A stretch of DNA of 64,000 bases from contig NZ_CAMFKM010000003.1 in assembly GCF_945957355.1 (NCBI RefSeq), forward strand, positions 372,001 through 436,000, read 5' to 3'. The position numbers were made by a program, and so were the translations under genes. The stretch's first letter is position 1; each line of letters begins with the position of its first letter. Shown piece by piece: positions 37,575-46,669 of the stretch. The notes beneath the pieces are model-generated. The model did no database searches. It was not told the origin of the DNA and was given only the letters and a program-made list of their open reading frames with translations. This stretch comes from an uncultured Reyranella sp. (GTDB lineage: Bacteria; Pseudomonadota; Alphaproteobacteria; Reyranellales; Reyranellaceae).

Positions 37575-38252
37575 ATGACGATCAACGTTCTCGACAATTC
37601 GGTATGGCACGCTCTTGTGGGGCGGCATCGACATCACGCGACCGGCCGTGGAGCCGCCCGTCATTATCCGCGCGATATCGCGCCGTTCTCCGCGATCCTC
37701 GAACCCACCGATCAGGCCTATGCCGACCTTGCGGCCGATCTTCCGGCTGGCGCCGAAGCACGCCTGTTCCGTCCGACAGAGGAGCCGCTGCCGCCCGGCT
37801 GGGACGATGTCGGTCGCTTCCCCATGCTGCAGATGGTGGCGACGCGAACTCCGGAGGAAGATGACGACGCGGTTTCGCCACTCTCGTCCGACGACGCTGG
37901 GGCAATGCTCGATCTCGTGGCGCTTGCCCAGCCCGGTCCATTTGGGGCGCGTACACCATTGTTGGGGCGTTACCTCGGCGCTTGGAGCGGAAATCGTCTC
38001 ATTGCGATGGCAGGCGAGCGGCTGCGCGTAGCGGGCCATGTCGAGCTGAGCGCGATCTGCGTCCACCCCGAGGCGCGAGGGCAGGGACACGCAGGCAGAC
38101 TCGTGCGTCGGCTGATGCGGCTGGCCTTCGAGAACGGCGAAGTGCCGTTCCTGCACGTACGGCCCGACAACAAGCCGGCGATCGAGCTTTATCGCCACCT
38201 GGGCTTCGAGGTCCGGCGCGAACTCATGGTCCTGTGGCGCCGGCCCAGATGA
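37575..38252 (+). CDS. GNAT family N-acetyltransferase (FR47-like)
   Basis: A 225-residue acetyltransferase. The acetyl-CoA motif A is SAICVHPEARGQGHAGRLVRRLM (about residues 155-178), followed by FLHVRPDNKPAIELYRHLGFEVRRELMVLW, the FR47/RimI-type C-terminal half. ATG at 37575 is preferred (MTINVLDNSVWHALVGRHRHHATG). An upstream frame from 37482 overlaps the divergent Ada gene. Its stop overlaps the MFS gene start (ATGA), so the two are coupled. Confidence 0.88.
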   Translation: MTINVLDNSVWHALVGRHRHHATGRGAARHYPRDIAPFSAILEPTDQAYADLAADLPAGAEARLFRPTEEPLPPGWDDVGRFPMLQMVATRTPEEDDDAVSPLSSDDAGAMLDLVALAQPGPFGARTPLLGRYLGAWSGNRLIAMAGERLRVAGHVELSAICVHPEARGQGHAGRLVRRLMRLAFENGEVPFLHVRPDNKPAIELYRHLGFEVRRELMVLWRRPR

Positions 38253-39418
38253 TCGATGCGGCCGACCGCCACGGCACGCGGGTCGTCTGGACCGCCTTCG
38301 TGGTGGCCGTATTCGGCTGGGGCGTAGGCTTCTACGGACCTGCGGTTTATCTCCCGGTGCTACATCGGACGCATGGCTGGTCGCTCTCGATCCTCTCCGC
38401 GGCGATCACGGCGCACTACCTCGTGAGCGCCGTCCTGATCATCGCTTTGCCAGATGCCTACCGGCGCTTTGGCGTGGCCCGCGTCACGCAGGGCGGTACA
38501 CTGCTTGGTGCCGCAGGTGCGATTGCGTGGGCCAATGCGCAGCAGACATGGCAGCTCGTGCCCGCTCTGCTGCTGAGCGGCGCGGGATGGGCCGCAATGA
38601 GCGGGGCAGCACTCAACGCGATGGTGTCACCCTGGTTCGAGCGCGATCGGCCCAAGGCCCTCAGCATGGCGTTCAATGGCGCGAGCGTCGGCGGCATCGT
38701 GTTGGTGCCGCTCTGGATGGCGCTCGCAGGCGGTTTCGGCCTGGCGCCTGCGGCGTTCCTCATGAGCATCGCCATGGTTGCGATCGTCTGCCCCCTGGCA
38801 TTCCGCACCCTGCAGCGTCGGCCCGCAGTCGCGGTATCGAAGACGCGGCCGTTGCCGCGTCTTGCCCTTCTGCGGCAGCCGCGCTTCCTGACGATCTCAC
38901 TGGCCTTTGCCCTCGGCCTGTTCGCACAGATCGGGCTCTTCGCGCATTTGATCGCGAGGCTCGAACCCGTGCTCGGGCCAAGCCTGGCGGCGGGGGCGAT
39001 CAGTCTGATCACGGTTTGCGCTGTGGTGGGGCGCACCTTGCTGGCAAGGCTCCTGGGCGAGCATGACCGTAGGCTCGCTGCCGCGGCCAACCTGCTGATG
39101 CAGGCCGTCGGCGTGTTGCTGCTGGCGCTCGGGGAGGGCAGCGTCCCGCTGACGGCGGGTTGCATCCTGTTCGGATTGGGAGTCGGTAACCTGCTCTCGC
39201 TGCCGCCGCTGATCGCCCAGCGCGAATTCCGGCTGGCCGACGTCGGGACCGTGGTCGCTCTCGTGACAGCCATTAACCAGGCGGTCTTTGCCTTTGCGCC
39301 AGCCATATTCGGCGCCTTGCGCGATTCGACCGGCAGCTATGTTGTGCCATTCCTGGTGGCGGGGGGCGTCCAGACCCTCGCGGCTGCGATCATCTTCCTG
39401 GGCCGGCGATTTTCCTGA
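38249..39418 (+). CDS. Major facilitator superfamily transporter
   Basis: A 389-residue protein with about 12 membrane segments. An early segment reads VVWTAFVVAVFGWGVGFYGPAVYLPVLH, and the motif-like YRRFGVARVTQGGTLLGA occupies the cytoplasmic loop 2-3 position. The second half contains RLLGEHDRRLAAAANLLMQAVGVLLLALG. Coupled to GNAT by ATGA. Ligand unknown. A drug or metabolite exporter paired with an acetyltransferase is possible. Confidence 0.87.
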   Translation: MIDAADRHGTRVVWTAFVVAVFGWGVGFYGPAVYLPVLHRTHGWSLSILSAAITAHYLVSAVLIIALPDAYRRFGVARVTQGGTLLGAAGAIAWANAQQTWQLVPALLLSGAGWAAMSGAALNAMVSPWFERDRPKALSMAFNGASVGGIVLVPLWMALAGGFGLAPAAFLMSIAMVAIVCPLAFRTLQRRPAVAVSKTRPLPRLALLRQPRFLTISLAFALGLFAQIGLFAHLIARLEPVLGPSLAAGAISLITVCAVVGRTLLARLLGEHDRRLAAAANLLMQAVGVLLLALGEGSVPLTAGCILFGLGVGNLLSLPPLIAQREFRLADVGTVVALVTAINQAVFAFAPAIFGALRDSTGSYVVPFLVAGGVQTLAAAIIFLGRRFS

Positions 39419-39528
39419 GCCAATTCAGTGTCTTGTGGGTCACCCTCCACGATTTTGCGGAACGGTGACATCACGGCCCCGGATATGGTATCGGGGGGCT
39501 CAATAGCTAGAGGGGGTCGATCGTCGAT

Positions 39529-39969
39529 ATGCCGGGGGGCGCCATCGCGGTCGCGTCGGATCATGCCGGCTTCGACCTTAAGGAAACGCTGAAGCGTGAC
39601 CTGCAGGAAGCAGGTCACGAAGTGCTGGATCTCGGCACGAATTCGACCGCTTCCGTCGACTATCCCGACTTCGGGAAAGCCATGGGCGACGCCATCGCCT
39701 CGGGCAGGGCCAACCGCGGCGTCCTCGTCTGCGGCAGCGGCATCGGCATCTCCATCGCCGCCAACCGCAATCCCAAAGTTCGCGCAGTGCTCGCGCACGA
39801 TGTGACCTCGGCGCGGCTCTCGCGCGAGCACAACGACGCCAATGTCATTGCCTTCGGCCAGCGTCTGACCGGTATCGAGGTCGCGCGCGAAGCCCTGAAG
39901 GTCTTCCTCGCGACCAAGTTCGAAGGCGGCCGTCACAGCGGCCGCGTCGACAAGCTTTCGAAGGGTTGA
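39529..39969 (+). CDS. rpiB: Ribose-5-phosphate isomerase B
   Basis: A 146-residue RpiB/LacAB isomerase. The N-terminal motif [20 protein letters not shown] carries the phosphate/substrate Asp-His. The catalytic Cys is in [17 protein letters not shown]. Other family strings are [29 protein letters not shown]. Interconverts ribose-5-P and ribulose-5-P. It immediately precedes glyA, a conserved alphaproteobacterial arrangement. Confidence 0.95.
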   Translation: MPGGAIAVASDHAGFDLKETLKRDLQEAGHEVLDLGTNSTASVDYPDFGKAMGDAIASGRANRGVLVCGSGIGISIAANRNPKVRAVLAHDVTSARLSREHNDANVIAFGQRLTGIEVAREALKVFLATKFEGGRHSGRVDKLSKG

Positions 39970-39974
39970 GTGTC

Positions 39975-41282
39975 ATGAGCCAAGCCGCTGCCAAGATGAG
40001 CGATTCGCCGCTGCCGTTGTTCACCAGGGGGGTCGCCGAAGCCGATCCGGCGATCGATGCCGTCCTCAAGGGCGAACTGCACCGGCAACAAGAGCAGATC
40101 GAGCTGATCGCCTCGGAGAACATCGTCTCGCGGGCCGTGCTCGAGGTCGCGGGCTCGGTCCTGACCAACAAGTATGCCGAGGGCTATCCGCGCCGCCGCT
40201 ACTATGGCGGCTGCGAGGAGGTCGACAAGGCCGAGGATCTCGCGATCGAGCGCGCCAAGAAGCTGTTCAATTGCAGCTTCGCCAACGTACAGCCGCACTC
40301 GGGCGCGCAGGCCAACCAGGCCGTGTTCATGGCGCTGTTGCAGCCGGGCGACACGTTCCTCGGCATGGCGCTCGACCAGGGCGGGCACCTGACGCACGGC
40401 TCGCCGGCCAACCAGTCGGGCAAGTGGTTCAAGGTCGTGTCCTACGGGCTGAAGCCAGACACGCATCTGATCGACTACGAGCAGATGGAGGAGGCGGCCC
40501 GCCGCGAGAAGCCGAAGCTGATCATCGCCGGCGCGTCGGCCTACTCGCGCCACATCGACTGGGCGCGCTTCCGGAAGGTGGCTGACGAGATCGGCGCCTA
40601 CTTCATGGTCGATATGGCGCACTATGCCGGCCTGGTTGCGGCCGGCGTCTATCCGAGCCCGCTGCCGCACGCCCATGTCGTGACGACGACGACCCACAAG
40701 ACGCTGCGCGGACCGCGTGGCGGCATGATCCTGTCGAACGACGCCGAGCTCGGGAAGAAGATCAACTCGGCGGTGTTCCCCGGCCTGCAGGGCGGCCCGC
40801 TGATGCACATCATCGCCGCGAAGGCGGTGGCGTTCGGCGAAGCGCTGAAGCCCGAGTTCAAGGTCTATGCCCAGCAGGTCGTCGACAACGCGCGCGCGCT
40901 CGCAGCGACCCTGACCGAGCGCGGTCTGAAGATCGTGTCCGGCGGCACCGACAGCCACGTCATGCTGGTCGACCTGCGCCCGAAGAAGGCGACCGGCGTG
41001 TCGGCTGAGAAGGTGCTCGACCGCGCGGGCATCACGACGAACAAGAACAGCATCCCGGGCGATCCGGAGAAGTACACGGTGACGTCGGGCGTGCGGCTCG
41101 GCTCGCCGGCGGGAACCTCGCGCGGCTTCGGCGTCGCGGAGTTCCAGCAGATCGGTCATCTGATTGCCGACGTGCTCGACGGCATCGCCAAGAACGGTCC
41201 GGACGGCGACGCCCAGGTCGAAGCCCAGGTTCGCGCCAAGGTCCATGCCCTCTGCGCGCGCTTCCCGATCTACCGTGACTGA
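39975..41282 (+). CDS. glyA: Serine hydroxymethyltransferase
   Basis: A 435-residue PLP enzyme converting serine plus THF to glycine plus 5,10-methylene-THF. Motifs are [69 protein letters not shown], and the PLP-lysine motif [21 protein letters not shown] at 39975 ([11 protein letters not shown]) is preferred over the TTG at 39966, which lies inside the rpiB stop. Head of the glyA-nrdR-rib run. Confidence 0.96.
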   Translation: MSQAAAKMSDSPLPLFTRGVAEADPAIDAVLKGELHRQQEQIELIASENIVSRAVLEVAGSVLTNKYAEGYPRRRYYGGCEEVDKAEDLAIERAKKLFNCSFANVQPHSGAQANQAVFMALLQPGDTFLGMALDQGGHLTHGSPANQSGKWFKVVSYGLKPDTHLIDYEQMEEAARREKPKLIIAGASAYSRHIDWARFRKVADEIGAYFMVDMAHYAGLVAAGVYPSPLPHAHVVTTTTHKTLRGPRGGMILSNDAELGKKINSAVFPGLQGGPLMHIIAAKAVAFGEALKPEFKVYAQQVVDNARALAATLTERGLKIVSGGTDSHVMLVDLRPKKATGVSAEKVLDRAGITTNKNSIPGDPEKYTVTSGVRLGSPAGTSRGFGVAEFQQIGHLIADVLDGIAKNGPDGDAQVEAQVRAKVHALCARFPIYRD

Positions 41283-41316
41283 CAAGGCGCAAAGCCGGAA
41301 CGAACAGGGGAACTAG

Positions 41317-41784
41317 ATGCGCTGCCCATTCTGCGGTCACGAGGACACACAAGTTAAGGACTCGCGGCCGACCGACGACAATTCGGCGATCCGCCGGCGG
41401 CGTTACTGCCCGTCCTGTGGATCGCGCTTCACGACCTTCGAGCGCGTGCAGCTGCGCGAATTGACGGTGGTGAAGAAGAACGGGCAGCGCGTGCAATTCG
41501 ATCGCGATAAGCTGGCGCGTTCCATACAGGTCGCCTGCCGCAAGCGGCCGGTCGATCCGGAGCGTACGGAGCGCGTGGTGAACGGGATCGTGCGCCGCCT
41601 CGAAAGCTCCGGCGAAAGTGAGATCCCCTCGACGCAGATCGGCGAGCTGGTGATGGATGCGCTGCGCGCGCTCGATCCGGTGGCCTATGTGCGATTCGCC
41701 TCGGTTTATCGCAACTTCCGCGAGGCCCGGGATTTCGAGGAGTTCATCTCCGATCTCGCCGATACCGCCCACTTCAAGGACTGA
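41317..41784 (+). CDS. nrdR: Transcriptional repressor NrdR
   Basis: A 155-residue regulator of ribonucleotide reductase genes. An N-terminal zinc ribbon ([42 protein letters not shown], two CxxC pairs) is followed by the ATP-cone domain ([29 protein letters not shown]). ATP/dATP binding controls its DNA binding. A GGGG-AAC site precedes the ATG. Followed after 5 bases by ribD, the usual arrangement. Confidence 0.97.
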   Translation: MRCPFCGHEDTQVKDSRPTDDNSAIRRRRYCPSCGSRFTTFERVQLRELTVVKKNGQRVQFDRDKLARSIQVACRKRPVDPERTERVVNGIVRRLESSGESEIPSTQIGELVMDALRALDPVAYVRFASVYRNFREARDFEEFISDLADTAHFKD

Positions 41785-41789
41785 CGCCG

Positions 41790-42881
41790 ATGATGCGCGC
41801 GGCGCTCGCGCTGGCGCGGAGGTCACTCGGCTGCACCTGGCCCAATCCCGCCGTGGGCTGCGTGATCGTGCGGGACGGCCGGATACTGGTGCGCGGTCGC
41901 ACCAGGGAAGGGGGCCGGCCTCACGCCGAGGCCGATGCGATCGCGCAGGCGGCCGAGGCCGGCCTGTCGCTGACGGGTGCCACGGCCTACGTCACGCTTG
42001 AACCCTGCTCGCATCACGGTCGAACACCGCCCTGTGCGGACGCCCTCGTGGCGGCCGGAATCTCACGGGTCGTCTCCGCGCTCGAGGATCCGGATCCGCG
42101 CGTCAGCGGCGAGGGGCATGCGCGACTCAAGGCTGCCGGACTCTCGGTCGAGATCGGGGAAGGGCGCGCCGAGGCGGCCGAGATCAATGCCGGCTTCCTG
42201 TTGCGGGTTCGTGAAGGCCGGCCGCTCTTCCATCTCAAGTTGGCGGGATCGCTCGACGGGCGTATCGCGACCGCGTCCGGCGAGAGCAAGTGGATCACCG
42301 GCGAGGGCGCGCGACGCGACGGCCACCGGCTGCGCGCGACCCACGACGCAATCCTGGTCGGGGCCGCGACGGCGGCCGCCGACGATCCGGAGCTCACCTG
42401 CCGCCTGCCGGGTCTGGGTGTCCGCTCGCCCGTCCGGATCGTCCTGGATTCGCAGGCGCGCCTGTCGGCCCTGTCAAAACTCGCAACGTCGGCGCGGGTG
42501 ACTCCAGTGTGGCTGGTTTGTACGAAGGCGGCGTCGGCAGACCGCCGGGATGCGCTGAGCGCGCTCGGTGTCGAGATCGTCGAGGTCGGCGGCCGCGACG
42601 ACGGTCGGATCGATGTTGCGGCGGCGGCGCAGGCGCTCGGCTCGCGCGGGGTGACCCGGGTGCTTGTGGAAGGCGGCGGCCAGGTCGCCGCCTCCTTCCT
42701 CAAGGCAGGGCTTGTCGACCGGATCTCGAGCTACCGGGCCGGGTTGGTCCTGGGGGCCGACGGCCGCTCTGCGGTTGGGGGACTGGAATTTGCACGCCTC
42801 GGTTCCGCGCCCCGGTTCAGACTCCTTTCGGCGCGGCAACTGCAGGGCGACACGCTGGAAACCTGGCGCCGGGAGGACTAA
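41790..42881 (+). CDS. ribD: Bifunctional pyrimidine deaminase/reductase RibD
   Basis: A 363-residue enzyme carrying out the second and third steps of riboflavin synthesis. The N-terminal deaminase has HAEADAIAQA and the zinc motif EPCSHHGRTPPC. The C-terminal NADPH reductase has LKLAGSLDGRIATASGESKWITGEGARRDGHRLRATHDAILVG and VLVEGGGQVAASFL. Standard length. No FMN-riboswitch-like element is apparent in the 5-base gap from nrdR, so expression probably comes from the upstream genes. Confidence 0.95.
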   Translation: MMRAALALARRSLGCTWPNPAVGCVIVRDGRILVRGRTREGGRPHAEADAIAQAAEAGLSLTGATAYVTLEPCSHHGRTPPCADALVAAGISRVVSALEDPDPRVSGEGHARLKAAGLSVEIGEGRAEAAEINAGFLLRVREGRPLFHLKLAGSLDGRIATASGESKWITGEGARRDGHRLRATHDAILVGAATAAADDPELTCRLPGLGVRSPVRIVLDSQARLSALSKLATSARVTPVWLVCTKAASADRRDALSALGVEIVEVGGRDDGRIDVAAAAQALGSRGVTRVLVEGGGQVAASFLKAGLVDRISSYRAGLVLGADGRSAVGGLEFARLGSAPRFRLLSARQLQGDTLETWRRED

Positions 42882-42890
42882 GTAGCGGCC

Positions 42891-43493
42891 ATGTTCACAG
42901 GCATCGTGACCGACATCGGCGAGATCGTCTCGGTCGACCCCGGCGGCAAGGAAGGCGACCGCCGTTTCGTGATCGCCACGAAACACGACATGGCTCCGAT
43001 CGCCATCGGTGCTTCGATCGCCTGCTCGGGCTGCTGCCTGACGGTGATCGAGAAGGGGACCGGCTGGTTCGCCGTCGAGGTCTCGGCCGAGAGTCTCGCC
43101 AAGACGCATCTGGGTGACTGGCAGGTCGGCAGCCGGCTCAACCTCGAATTGTCGCTGAAGCTCGGCGACGAGCTGGGTGGACATCTCGTCTACGGCCACG
43201 TCGACGGTGTGGGCAGGATCGCCGCCATGACCCCGGAGGGCGGCAGCGTGCGTTTCGTGTTCGAGGCGCCTCCGGAGCTGGCGCGCTTCGTTGCGGCCAA
43301 GGGCTCCATCGCGATCGACGGCATCTCGCTCACCGTCAATGAAGTGGAGGGCAATCGCTTCGGCGTGAACGTGATTTCACACACGCAGGCGGTCACCACG
43401 CTGGGGCAGGCCCGGGTCGGCCAGAGGGTCAACCTTGAGGTGGATATGCTCGCGCGTTACGTTGCGCGACTGTTGGAGCATCAGAAAACATGA
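42891..43493 (+). CDS. ribE: Riboflavin synthase, alpha chain
   Basis: A 200-residue protein with the duplicated lumazine-binding fold. N-terminal MFTGIVTDIGEI, first-barrel IACSGCCLTV and AESLAKTHLG; second-barrel GHLVYGHVDGVGRIAAM and SIAIDGISLTVNEVEGNRFGVNVISHT. Dismutates 6,7-dimethyl-8-ribityllumazine to riboflavin. Its stop overlaps the next start by ATGA. Confidence 0.96.
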   Translation: MFTGIVTDIGEIVSVDPGGKEGDRRFVIATKHDMAPIAIGASIACSGCCLTVIEKGTGWFAVEVSAESLAKTHLGDWQVGSRLNLELSLKLGDELGGHLVYGHVDGVGRIAAMTPEGGSVRFVFEAPPELARFVAAKGSIAIDGISLTVNEVEGNRFGVNVISHTQAVTTLGQARVGQRVNLEVDMLARYVARLLEHQKT

Positions 43494-44641
43494 GTGCGCT
43501 CGAAAAGGACGCCTGGCGGGTCACCTTCAGCGAGGTGAAGGCCGCCGCCGAGGACATCATCGAGGAGGCTCGCAAGGGCCGGATGTTCATCCTCGTCGAC
43601 GACGAGGATCGCGAGAACGAGGGCGACCTGGTGATCCCGGCCCAGTGGGCGACGGCCGAAGCGATCAATTTCATGGCCCGGCATGCGCGCGGCCTGATCT
43701 GCCTCGCGCTGACGCGCGAACGGGTGGAGCAGCTCGGCCTGCCGTTGATGTCCCAGAACAACCGCACCCGACACTCGACCGCGTTCACCGTCTCGATCGA
43801 AGCCCGCGAGGGCGTGACGACCGGAATCTCCGCCGCCGACCGTGCGCGCACGGTATCGGTGGCGATCGATCCCTCGTGTGGTCCGCAGGACATCGTGACG
43901 CCGGGGCATGTCTTCCCGCTGGTCGCCCGCGACGGCGGCACGCTGGAGCGCACAGGCCACACCGAGGCTGCCGTCGATATCGCCCGTCTGGCCGGTCTCA
44001 ATCCGGCCGGCGTGATCTGCGAGATCATGAACGACGACGGCACGATGGCCCGTCGCAACGACCTCATCACCTTCGCGCAGCGCCATGCGCTGAAGATCGG
44101 CACCATCGCCGATCTGATCGCCTATCGCCGCCGCTACGACTCGATCGTGAAGCGCATCAGCGAGACCTCGCTGGACAGCACCTGGGGTGGTGACTTCCGC
44201 TGCGTCGTCTACGTGAACAAGGTGACAATGGCGCAGCACGTTGCCCTGGTGAAGGGCGATCCTGCAGCCGGCGGGCCCGTCATGGTGCGTATGCATGCCG
44301 TCAACCTCTTCACCGACACGCTGGGCCAGCGCAGTGGCGGTCGCGGCGGAGAGATCGAGGCTTCGATGCGGGAGATCGCCCACGAGGGACGCGGTGTCAT
44401 CGTGCTCATCCGGGAGCCGCTCACCGTCGTTCTGGCCGAGCAGCGCCGCCGCGCCGGCGAGCCGATCGAGCCGTCGGGCCAGGAGCTGCGCGACTACGGC
44501 GTCGGCGCCCAGATCCTGATCGACCTCGGAGTGAAGGAAATGGTGCTGCTCAGCAATTCCCAGAAGAGCGTCGTCGCCCTCGAGGGATTCGGGCTGAAGA
44601 TCGTCGCCCAGAAGCCGGTCCCCGGTCGCGCAAAGGTCTGA
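43490..44641 (+). CDS. ribB: 3,4-dihydroxy-2-butanone-4-phosphate synthase with degenerate GTP cyclohydrolase II domain
   Basis: A 383-residue RibBA-type fusion. The N-terminal RibB half is intact: FILVDDEDRENEGDLVIPA, RHSTAFTVSIEAREGVTTGISAADRA, TPGHVFPLVARDGG and GHTEAAVDIARLAG. In the C-terminal RibA-like half the zinc-binding cysteine cluster (normally SECLTGD...RCDCG) is replaced by HAVNLFTDTLGQR with no cysteine, and the QEGRGIGL catalytic loop is replaced by REPLTVVL. DYGVGAQIL is retained. It should make DHBP but not open GTP. Coupled to ribE and 3 bases before ribH. Confidence 0.93.
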   Translation: MSALEKDAWRVTFSEVKAAAEDIIEEARKGRMFILVDDEDRENEGDLVIPAQWATAEAINFMARHARGLICLALTRERVEQLGLPLMSQNNRTRHSTAFTVSIEAREGVTTGISAADRARTVSVAIDPSCGPQDIVTPGHVFPLVARDGGTLERTGHTEAAVDIARLAGLNPAGVICEIMNDDGTMARRNDLITFAQRHALKIGTIADLIAYRRRYDSIVKRISETSLDSTWGGDFRCVVYVNKVTMAQHVALVKGDPAAGGPVMVRMHAVNLFTDTLGQRSGGRGGEIEASMREIAHEGRGVIVLIREPLTVVLAEQRRRAGEPIEPSGQELRDYGVGAQILIDLGVKEMVLLSNSQKSVVALEGFGLKIVAQKPVPGRAKV

Positions 44642-44643
44642 AC

Positions 44644-45132
44644 ATGTCGACACGGACGGAAAACCCGACGGCCAGGCCGGCGGTCGATGGGGTCAAGGGC
44701 GCGCGCATCCTGATCGTCGAATCGCGCTACTACGCAGACATCGCCGATGCGCTGATCCTGGGCGCTGAGCAGGAGATCGCCAGGAATGGCGCGAAGTCCG
44801 AGCGCGTTGTCGTGCCCGGCGCCTTCGAGATTCCGGGCGCGATCGCGATGGCGGCAGACAAGAAGGGTAAGCGCTACGATGGCTATGTCGCGCTGGGCTG
44901 CGTCATCCGCGGTGAGACGACCCACTACGACTATGTCTGCGGTGAGAGTGCGCGCGGGCTGATGGATCTCGCGGTCCAGAAGAAGCTGGCCATCGGCTAC
45001 GGCATCGTCACGGTCGAGACCATCGAGCAGGCCCGGGCGCGCGCCTTCACAGATCGCGGCGACAAGGGCGGCGACGCCGCCCATGCCTGCCTCGCGATGG
45101 TGGCACTCGGCCGTCGCTGGAAGAAATCGTGA
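44644..45132 (+). CDS. ribH: 6,7-dimethyl-8-ribityllumazine synthase
   Basis: A 162-residue lumazine synthase. Substrate-binding VVPGAFEIPGAIAMAA, the VALGCVIRGETTHYDYVCGESARGLMDLAV segment with the catalytic His, and IGYGIVTVETIEQARAR are all present. Forms pentamers or icosahedral capsids. Overlaps nusB by ATGA/GTGA-type coupling (start 45129). Confidence 0.96.
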   Translation: MSTRTENPTARPAVDGVKGARILIVESRYYADIADALILGAEQEIARNGAKSERVVVPGAFEIPGAIAMAADKKGKRYDGYVALGCVIRGETTHYDYVCGESARGLMDLAVQKKLAIGYGIVTVETIEQARARAFTDRGDKGGDAAHACLAMVALGRRWKKS

Positions 45133-45599
45133 GCGACACCAAGCCGGCCGGCCCCAGCCGTCGCCAGGCAGCACGGCTGGCGGCGGTCCAGGCGCTCTAC
45201 CAGTGGCAGGAGGGGCAGGATGCCCCGGCCGAGATCATCGAGCAGTTCCTGAAGGTGCGGACCGGGGAGGCGGGCGAGGGCGGCATGCGCCGAGATGCCG
45301 ACCGTCCGCTGTTCAAGGACGTGGTCGAGGGCACCACGACCAACCGCGACGCGCTGGAGGCGATCGTGACGGCGTCGCTGGCGCAGGACTGGACTTGGGC
45401 GAGGGTCGACCGCCTGGTGCGTGCCATTCTGCTCGCGGGCGCCTATGAACTCGTGCATCGGGGGGACGTACCGCTGCGGGTCGTCATCAACGAGTATGTC
45501 GAAATCGCGCACGCCTTCTATGACAAGGGCGAGCCGAGCTTCATCAACTCCGTCCTCGACCGCGTGGCACGTCAGGCGCGGCCGACCGACCGGAAGTAG
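45129..45599 (+). CDS. nusB: Transcription antitermination protein NusB
   Basis: A 156-residue all-helical NusB protein: SRRQAARLAAVQALYQWQEG at the N-terminus, RPLFKDVVEGTTTNRDALEAIV, and WARVDRLVRAILLAGAYELVHRGDVPLRVVINEYVEIAHAFYDKGEPSFINSVLDRVAR, the conserved second half. It works with S10 (NusE) on boxA in rRNA operon antitermination. GTG start at 45129 overlapping ribH, followed by thiL. Confidence 0.95.
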   Translation: MSDTKPAGPSRRQAARLAAVQALYQWQEGQDAPAEIIEQFLKVRTGEAGEGGMRRDADRPLFKDVVEGTTTNRDALEAIVTASLAQDWTWARVDRLVRAILLAGAYELVHRGDVPLRVVINEYVEIAHAFYDKGEPSFINSVLDRVARQARPTDRK

Positions 45600-45605
45600 G
45601 CCGCC

Positions 45606-46592
45606 ATGGCGCGGCGCGGGCGGATCGGCGAGTTCGAACTGATCGCCCGCTACTTTGCGCCGCTTGCCCGGACCTTCAAGGGGGCGGGCAATCTCCAGAG
45701 CGACAACGCCTTTCTCGCGGCCGATCCGCGCCACGACCTCGTCGTCAAGACGGACACGGTCGTCGCGGGCGTCCATTTCCTGGCCGATGAGTCGCCTCAG
45801 CGTGTCGCGGCCAAGGCCCTGCGCGTCTGCCTCTCCGATCTTGCGGCCGGCGGCGCGATGCCGTTCGTCTATCAACTCTCTCTCGCACTGCCGGCGCGGT
45901 GGACCGAGAAGTGGCTCGCGGGCTTCGCTAAAGGCCTCGCGGCCGACCAGCGGCGCTACGCTATCGTCCTGTGCGGCGGCGACACGGTGGTGACCCCCGG
46001 GCCACTCACCGTCACGATCACCGCCTTCGGCCGCGTGGCGCGCGGCAAGGGCATCGGTCGCGGTGGCGCGAGGGCCGGGGACGAACTCTGGGTGAGTGGC
46101 ACGGTTGGCGACGGCGCGCTCGGCCTGCTGGCGGCGAAAGGCCGCTTGCCGGAGCTGACGCCGCGGCAGCGCGCCTTTCTCGACGATCGCTATCGCCTGC
46201 CGCAGCCACGCACCGCGCTCGGCCATCACCTCGTGGGCATCGCGACGGCGATGGCTGATGTCTCCGACGGGCTCCTGGCCGATGCCGGGCACATCGCTGA
46301 CGCCTCTCGCCTGGCCGTGACCGTCGAGCGCGATGACGTGCCTCTGTCAGCGGCGGGCCGTGCGGCGGTGACGGCCGACCCCCGCCTGTGGGCGAATGTC
46401 CTGGGGGGTGGCGACGACTACGAGCTCGTATTGGCGGTCCCGCCCCGCAAGCGGTCGGCGCTCTTGGGCGCCGCACGTGCCGCCGGCATCGCCGTCACGC
46501 GTATTGGCCGTTTTACCGATGGCAGCGGCGTCACCTTGACGGCGGCGGGCAGGGCCGCCGCGGCCCCGCGCAAGGGGTACGTTCACTTCTAG
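45606..46592 (+). CDS. thiL: Thiamine-monophosphate kinase
   Basis: A 328-residue ThiL phosphorylating thiamine phosphate to thiamine pyrophosphate. Motifs are RIGEFELIARYFAPL, DTVVAGVHFLADESPQRVAAKALRVCLSDLAAGGAMP, DVSDGLLADAGHIADAS and GGGDDYELVLAVPP. Follows nusB by 6 bases, the usual order in alphaproteobacteria, and ends the cluster. Confidence 0.95.
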   Translation: MARRGRIGEFELIARYFAPLARTFKGAGNLQSDNAFLAADPRHDLVVKTDTVVAGVHFLADESPQRVAAKALRVCLSDLAAGGAMPFVYQLSLALPARWTEKWLAGFAKGLAADQRRYAIVLCGGDTVVTPGPLTVTITAFGRVARGKGIGRGGARAGDELWVSGTVGDGALGLLAAKGRLPELTPRQRAFLDDRYRLPQPRTALGHHLVGIATAMADVSDGLLADAGHIADASRLAVTVERDDVPLSAAGRAAVTADPRLWANVLGGGDDYELVLAVPPRKRSALLGAARAAGIAVTRIGRFTDGSGVTLTAAGRAAAAPRKGYVHF

Positions 46593-46669
46593 TGAATCAC
46601 ACCTCCTCATAGCTGCACTGCGTGCCGCGCCATGGCGCGGGCAGGGCGCGCCACTAGAGTGCCGGCCCA

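Noticed and set aside
39970-39974. Glycine riboswitch before glyA
   Set aside because: glyA starts 5 bases after rpiB, which leaves no room for an aptamer.
41785-41789. FMN riboswitch before ribD
   Set aside because: Only 5 bases separate nrdR from ribD, and no RFN-like motif is visible upstream of nrdR or glyA.
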